Of a stretch of DNA of 8,125 nt, positions 5,428 through 8,125 are shown in pieces. The stretch lies in assembly GCA_023150495.1 (NCBI GenBank), contig JAKLKT010000111.1, positions 1 through 8,125 of the forward strand, read 5' to 3'. Under the pieces are notes generated by a model that saw nothing but the letters and a program-made list of their open reading frames with translations, ran no database searches and was not told where the DNA came from. The translations under genes were made by a program, and so were the position numbers. Numbering within the stretch: the stretch's first letter is position 1; each line of letters opens with the position of its first letter. This DNA is from Planctomycetota bacterium. Its GTDB lineage: Bacteria > Planctomycetota > PLA2.

Positions 5428-6401
5428 CAGATCTCCCGCCTCAGGATACGCGCGAGGACGTCGAAGTCGGCGTTGCCGCCGGTGAGGATCACGCCCACCG
5501 TCCCGGGGGGGTCCAGGTACTTCCGGTGGAGCATCGCCGCGAGCGCCGCGGCGCCGGAAGGCTCCACGAGGACCTTCGCGCGGGCGAGCAGGAAACGGAC
5601 CCCCTCTGCGATCTCCGCGTCGCTCACGGTGAAGACGCCGTCGAGCAGCGCCGCGCAGATCTGGAACGGGATGCGGCCGGGGGAGAGGGGGCGGAGGCCG
5701 TCCGCGATCGAGTCGGAGGGCGGGATCGTCACCGGCCGCCCCGCCTTGAGCGAGTCGCGCATGCTCGCGGCGGTCTCCGGCTCGACGCCGAAGACCTTGA
5801 TCCGCGGGTTCCGCGCCTTCGCCCAGACCGCGACGCCGGCGGCGAGGCCGCCCCCGCCCACCGGGACGAGGATCGCGTCGAGATGCGGCGCGTCCTCGAG
5901 CATCTCCTTCGCGGTCGTGCCCTGTCCGGCCACGATCCACGGGTGATCGAAGGCGTGGACGAAGGTCGCGCCCGTCTCCTTCGCGATACGGTCCGCCTCC
6001 GCCAGCCGCTCCGTGCTCGTGCGCCCGCAGACGACGACCTTCGCGTCGTCGCGCTCGATCGCCTCGCGTTTCGCCGGCACGACGTCCTCGGGCACGATGA
6101 TCGTCGCGGGGCAGCCGAGCAGCCGCGCCGCGCGCGCGACACCCTGCCCGTGGTTGCCGCTCGAAGCCGCGACGACGCCCCTCGCGCGCTCCGCGGGCTT
6201 CATCTGTGCGAGGAAGTTGTAGGCGCCGCGGAGCTTGAAGGCCCCGACGCGCTGGAAGTTCTCCCCCTTGAGCAGGACCCGGCAGCCCGCCTCCCGGTCC
6301 AGCGCCGAGCAGGTGAACATGAGCGTCCGGTGGCAGACGCCGTAGAGGCGCTGGTGGGCGGCGGCGACCTCTTCGGGCAGGACGGGGAGAGCGCCGCGCA
6401 T
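5427..6401 (-). CDS. Fold-type II PLP enzyme: threonine dehydratase or serine racemase type
   Basis: This 324-residue cytoplasmic protein has the full set of family motifs. K56 in VGAFKLRGA is the lysine that holds pyridoxal phosphate. SSGNHGQG at 80-87 is the substrate-carboxylate loop, VGGGGLAAG at 181-189 grips the cofactor phosphate, and LTGGN at 306-310 contacts the pyridine ring. There is no C-terminal ACT domain, so it is the short catabolic or serine racemase form rather than isoleucine-feedback-inhibited IlvA. The SSGNHGQ loop is as in mammalian serine racemase, so the activity could be threonine or serine deamination, serine racemisation, or related hydroxy-amino-acid dehydration. 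The ATG at 6401 was chosen because homology begins soon after. A TTG at 6455 would add 18 residues of unlikely sequence. No strong ribosome site precedes 6401. It is the first gene of the minus-strand run and diverges from the dipeptidase. Confidence 0.9.
   Translation of the reverse strand: MRGALPVLPEEVAAAHQRLYGVCHRTLMFTCSALDREAGCRVLLKGENFQRVGAFKLRGAYNFLAQMKPAERARGVVAASSGNHGQGVARAARLLGCPATIIVPEDVVPAKREAIERDDAKVVVCGRTSTERLAEADRIAKETGATFVHAFDHPWIVAGQGTTAKEMLEDAPHLDAILVPVGGGGLAAGVAVWAKARNPRIKVFGVEPETAASMRDSLKAGRPVTIPPSDSIADGLRPLSPGRIPFQICAALLDGVFTVSDAEIAEGVRFLLARAKVLVEPSGAAALAAMLHRKYLDPPGTVGVILTGGNADFDVLARILRREI
5433..5437 (-). promoter_or_regulatory. Ribosome binding site for the dGTPase-like gene
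   Basis: Minus-strand GGGAG (5437-5433) lies 5 nt before the ATG at 5427, inside the last codons of the PLP-enzyme gene. With the one-base stop/start overlap it argues for translational coupling and selects 5427 over the ATG at 5403. Confidence 0.65.
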
Positions 6402-6435
6402 GCCGGCACTGTACCAACCCGCCTTCGCGCCGCTT

Positions 6436-6450
6436 TGCGGAGCTTCCGCA
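6436..6450. repeat. Perfect inverted repeat TGCGGA-GCT-TCCGCA
   Basis: The 6-bp arms TGCGGA (6436-6441) and TCCGCA (6445-6450) are separated by 3 nt. The repeat is 35 bp upstream of the PLP-enzyme start, where it could be a repressor site or a leader hairpin. In such GC-rich DNA short inverted repeats also arise by chance. Confidence 0.3.
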
Positions 6451-6512
6451 GGCAAGCCCGCCGCGGGATCGCCACGGCACGCGTCCCCCGGAGCCCCCCC
6501 CGGTTCGCCTCC

Positions 6513-6541
6513 TTGCGCGGGAGCACCGCGGGCGGTAACTT
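6513..6541 (+). promoter_or_regulatory. Weak promoter candidate for the dipeptidase gene
   Basis: TTGCGC (6513-6518) and TAACTT (6536-6541) are spaced by exactly 17 nt. Each matches only three of six consensus positions, but these include TTG and the conserved first TA and last T of the -10. Transcription would start near 6548, leaving a leader of about 27 nt. Confidence 0.28.
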
Positions 6542-6545
6542 ACCG
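6533..6545. repeat. Palindrome CGGTAA-C-TTACCG overlapping the putative -10
   Basis: A perfect 13-bp odd palindrome covers the candidate -10 element of the dipeptidase promoter. A dimeric regulator bound here would block the promoter. It is AT-richer in the middle than surrounding DNA, which makes chance a little less likely. Function is inferred. Confidence 0.35.
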
Positions 6546-6574
6546 TCCCGCCTCAACTTACGCCCCCCCGACCG

Positions 6575-7516
6575 ATGCTCGCCTTCGCCGACGCGCACTT
6601 GGATATCGCCTGGTCGAGCCTCAAGCACGGGCGCGACTTCGTGGCCGGCCATCCGGACTCCGCGCTCGGCCTCCCGGAGCTCTTGAGGGGCGGCGTGACG
6701 CTCGCCTGCGCGACGATCTTCTCCGGCGAGCACGAGGAGGACGAGACGCACGCCGAGGTCGCGCAGCGGCAGCTCGCCTACTACGAGGCGCTGCCCGGGC
6801 GGAGCGGCGGCCGGGTGGTTTGGCCGGCGGACGTGATGGACATCGGCAGCGCGTCGCCCGGCGAGCGCGTGTGCCTCGTCGGCCTCCTCGAGGGGTGCGA
6901 CGCGGTCGGCGACGTGGCCGCGCTCCCCGACTTCCACCGGAAGGGCGTCCGCGTCCTCGGCCTCACGTGGAACCCGCGCAACCGCTGGGGGGCGGGCTGC
7001 GAGGCCGAGGGCGGCCTCACGCCGGACGGGATCGCGCTCGTGCGCGAGGCGGACCGGCTCAACATGGCGCACGACGTGTCGCACCTCTCGCGCCGGAGCG
7101 TGGACGACCTGCTCGGCGCCGCGAGGGGCCCGGTGATCGCGAGCCACGTCGGCGCGGACGCCGTCCACGCGCACGCGCGGAACCTCACCGACGCGCACAT
7201 GCGCGCGATCGCGCAGCGCGGGGGCGTCGTGGCGCTCGTCCTCTACGAGAAGTTCCTGACCGGCGGCAAGGCGACGTTCGACGACGCGATGCGCCACCTG
7301 CGCCACATGATCGAGGTGTGCGGCGTCTCGGGCGTCGGCATCGGCTCCGACTTCGACGGCGGCTTCGGCCGCGACCAGCTGCCGGCGGGGATCCGCACGG
7401 CGGCCGACCTGCCGAAGTTCGCGGCGGCGCTGCGGAAGGACGGGCTCCCCGAGGCCGACGTCGCGAAGGTGTGCGGCGGCAACCTCCGTCGCGTGCTCAC
7501 CAGCGTGATGATGTAG
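6575..7516 (+). CDS. Membrane-dipeptidase-family (peptidase M19) zinc dipeptidase
   Basis: This 313-residue protein is an M19 (renal dipeptidase-like) metallopeptidase of the amidohydrolase fold. These enzymes split dipeptides, often accepting a D-residue at the C-terminal side. The expected metal ligands are all visible: H8 and D10 (DAHLDIAW), the bridging E106 (LLEGCDA), H170 (DVSHLS) and H191 (ASHVGAD), with the catalytic D259 (GIGSDFDGG). The substrate-binding R202-N203 and the LTWNPRN (129-135) and GGNLRRVL motifs are also present. It has no signal peptide and is shorter than the mammalian enzyme, so it is probably cytoplasmic. The start ATG has no ribosome site, but homology begins within the first ten residues, so the start is well supported. 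It diverges from the PLP enzyme and converges, 21 nt apart, with the next gene. Released amino acids could feed the neighbouring dehydratase or racemase. The actual substrate cannot be read from sequence. Confidence 0.93.
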   Translation: MLAFADAHLDIAWSSLKHGRDFVAGHPDSALGLPELLRGGVTLACATIFSGEHEEDETHAEVAQRQLAYYEALPGRSGGRVVWPADVMDIGSASPGERVCLVGLLEGCDAVGDVAALPDFHRKGVRVLGLTWNPRNRWGAGCEAEGGLTPDGIALVREADRLNMAHDVSHLSRRSVDDLLGAARGPVIASHVGADAVHAHARNLTDAHMRAIAQRGGVVALVLYEKFLTGGKATFDDAMRHLRHMIEVCGVSGVGIGSDFDGGFGRDQLPAGIRTAADLPKFAAALRKDGLPEADVAKVCGGNLRRVLTSVMM

Positions 7517-7518
7517 CC

Positions 7519-7538
7519 GGCCCGCGCGGCGAAGGGCC
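7519..7538. other. Short hairpin between convergent stop codons
   Basis: GGCCC (7519-7523) pairs with GGGCC (7534-7538) around a 10-nt loop in the 21-nt gap between the two convergent genes. There is no T tract on either side, so it is a weak candidate for a bidirectional terminator at best. Confidence 0.25.
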
Positions 7539-7957
7539 TACTCCCTCGTCAGCCCGAAGGCCGCCGCGGCGACCGCCGCCGCGACGCCGAGCATGACCAG
7601 CGCGGTCGATCCGCCCTTGGGGATGGCGACGATGCGCGCGACGCGCCCCGCCGCGACGAGGCCGAGCAGGCCCGCGATCGCGGCGTTGCGGAACCGGTGG
7701 GACCGCGATGCGGGGGGGGCTTCGGGGGCCGCCTCGGGAGGGAGGACCTCCCCGCGCACCACGAGGGCCGCGGCGAGATCGGGCGTTGCCACCTGGACCG
7801 CCTGCCGGTCGCCCTCCTCGGCGCGCTCGCAGAAGCGGAGCCGCGTGACGACGCCGCGCTTCTCGAGTTCGAACTCGAGCATGCCCGCCTCGGCGGGCGA
7901 GAGGGGAGGCCCCACGTCGACGAACTCGGCGGAGGGAGGGGTCGGACCTGCGTCCAT
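7538..7957 (-). CDS. Small DUF2007-like protein with C-terminal membrane segments
   Basis: This 139-residue protein is not one I can name with confidence. Residues 11-70 (FVDVGPPLSPAEAGMLEFEL and on to VQVATPDLAAALVV) have the layout of DUF2007, a small domain called a putative signal-transducing protein: a first strand, a helix beginning with PAEA that contains LE, a second strand, then a V-V-P/T-x-D-L-A-AA helix. A linker rich in Pro, Ala and Glu (71-84) leads to two hydrophobic stretches at about 91-112 and 118-135. The first contains R105 and R108, so it may be amphipathic rather than fully buried. The ATG at 7957 has an AGGAG site 7 nt upstream. The frame is open to the window edge beyond it, but without another start codon. 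It stands alone, convergent with the dipeptidase. A membrane-anchored ligand-sensing or regulatory role is a guess. Confidence 0.7.
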   Translation of the reverse strand: MDAGPTPPSAEFVDVGPPLSPAEAGMLEFELEKRGVVTRLRFCERAEEGDRQAVQVATPDLAAALVVRGEVLPPEAAPEAPPASRSHRFRNAAIAGLLGLVAAGRVARIVAIPKGGSTALVMLGVAAAVAAAAFGLTRE

Positions 7958-7964
7958 GACGGGT

Positions 7965-7969
7965 CTCCT
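7965..7969 (-). promoter_or_regulatory. Ribosome binding site for the DUF2007-like gene
   Basis: Minus-strand AGGAG (7969-7965) is 7 nt before the ATG at 7957. This supports that start even though the same frame remains open to the right edge of the window. Confidence 0.65.
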
Positions 7970-8034
7970 GCCGTGCGCGCGGGACTGCGCACACTCATGA
8001 ACTACGCCCGTGGGGCCCGCGGCGGCAGGACCAA

Positions 8035-8062
8035 AGCGCGCGGCGCGCTGCCCCGGGGCAGC
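8035..8062. repeat. Two overlapping perfect palindromes
   Basis: AGCGCGC-G-GCGCGCT (8035-8049) overlaps GCTGCCCCGGGGCAGC (8047-8062) by three bases, so hairpins or protein sites built on the two would exclude each other. They lie about 80-105 bp upstream of the DUF2007-like start. The alphabet is almost only G and C, so chance is a real explanation. Confidence 0.3.
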
Positions 8063-8090
8063 CGCGCCGGCCCGGGGCTCCGCGAGTCGG

Positions 8091-8125
8091 CTACGGCGCC
8101 TGCTGCTGCCGCGCGGCCACCCGGC
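8091..8125 (-). CDS. Possible 3' end of a gene entering from the right edge
   Basis: One minus-strand frame from the window edge reads RVAARQQQAP and then a TAG at 8091-8093. Another frame stays open to a TAG at 8002-8004 with low-complexity Ala/Pro/Arg sequence. Either could be the end of an upstream gene, but there is too little sequence to judge. Nothing else recognisable lies between 7970 and 8125 apart from the palindromes. Confidence 0.12.
   Translation of the reverse strand, partial: RVAARQQQAP

Larger units (their letters stand above)
6402..6574. promoter_or_regulatory. Divergent intergenic region between PLP enzyme and dipeptidase
   Basis: This 173-nt stretch must hold the promoters for both directions. 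No good sigma70 promoter is visible for the minus strand. It contains two odd-length perfect palindromes (6436-6450 and 6533-6545), and AACTTAC occurs twice, at 6537-6543 and 6555-6561, 18 bp apart. Shared regulation of the two flanking genes is possible but unproven. Confidence 0.5.

Noticed and set aside
4051..5946. A 631-codon plus-strand open frame opposite the operon
   Set aside because: It is antisense to two clearly conserved enzymes and has compositionally biased sequence without any motif.
4285..6480. A 731-residue version of the dGTPase-like protein
   Set aside because: The N-terminal 351 residues are an Arg/Gly/Pro-rich frame-shifted shadow of the PLP-enzyme gene. Family similarity begins only after the ATG at 5427.
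6400..7596. A 398-codon plus-strand open frame overlapping the dipeptidase
   Set aside because: It is an Arg-rich shadow in another frame; the dipeptidase frame carries all metal-binding residues.
1..8125. Mobile element, phage, CRISPR, tRNA or rRNA
   Set aside because: I saw no transposase or integrase motifs, no regularly spaced direct repeats, no target-site duplications and no recognisable RNA gene.

Overview
The window is very GC-rich bacterial DNA with dense, mostly leader-poor genes. It carries seven complete protein-coding genes, no RNA genes, no insertion sequence and no CRISPR. The two most telling genes are a small histone-fold protein and a secreted protein built from degenerate secretin modules. 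The latter has the 'APDSW...LVV..T.EV...I..LL' style seen in many Planctomycetota proteins. I infer a Planctomycetota-like or other deep-branching Gram-negative bacterium, possibly from a metagenome. No marker gene here settles the phylum.

Positions 1-475 form a compact self-contained cassette on the plus strand. It has an AT-rich sigma70-like promoter with an extended -10 element, a short leader with a very stable mini-hairpin, and a strong ribosome binding site. These precede a 66-residue basic histone-fold protein and an intrinsic terminator with a perfect 15-bp stem and T5 tail. A secreted coiled-coil and helical-repeat protein of unknown role follows (485-1339). It has no ribosome binding site and a -10-like GATAAT just upstream, which suggests a leaderless transcript.

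Positions 1340-1627 are a convergent gap holding a polypurine mirror repeat and a small hairpin. From 6401 down to 1628 the minus strand carries a tight three-gene operon: a fold-type II PLP enzyme (threonine dehydratase or serine racemase type), a dGTP triphosphohydrolase-like HD enzyme starting inside the stop codon of the first (TGATG overlap), and, 2 nt later, the 884-residue secreted TPR plus double secretin-like protein. The first two gene products are cytoplasmic metabolic enzymes and the third is an envelope protein, so their grouping is probably transcriptional convenience rather than one pathway.

A 173-nt divergent intergenic region (6402-6574), with two odd-length palindromes, separates this operon from a plus-strand M19-family zinc dipeptidase (6575-7516). 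A dipeptidase beside an amino-acid dehydratase or racemase hints at peptide and amino-acid scavenging. A convergent minus-strand gene (7538-7957) encodes a small protein resembling DUF2007 fused to a C-terminal hydrophobic membrane segment. The last 168 bases hold its leader, two overlapping palindromes and possibly the last codons of an upstream gene.

The strongest candidates for something unusual are the bacterial histone with its strong expression cassette and unusually short third helix, and the duplicated degenerate secretin protein. I do not see a clear multi-gene novel system such as a defence island.
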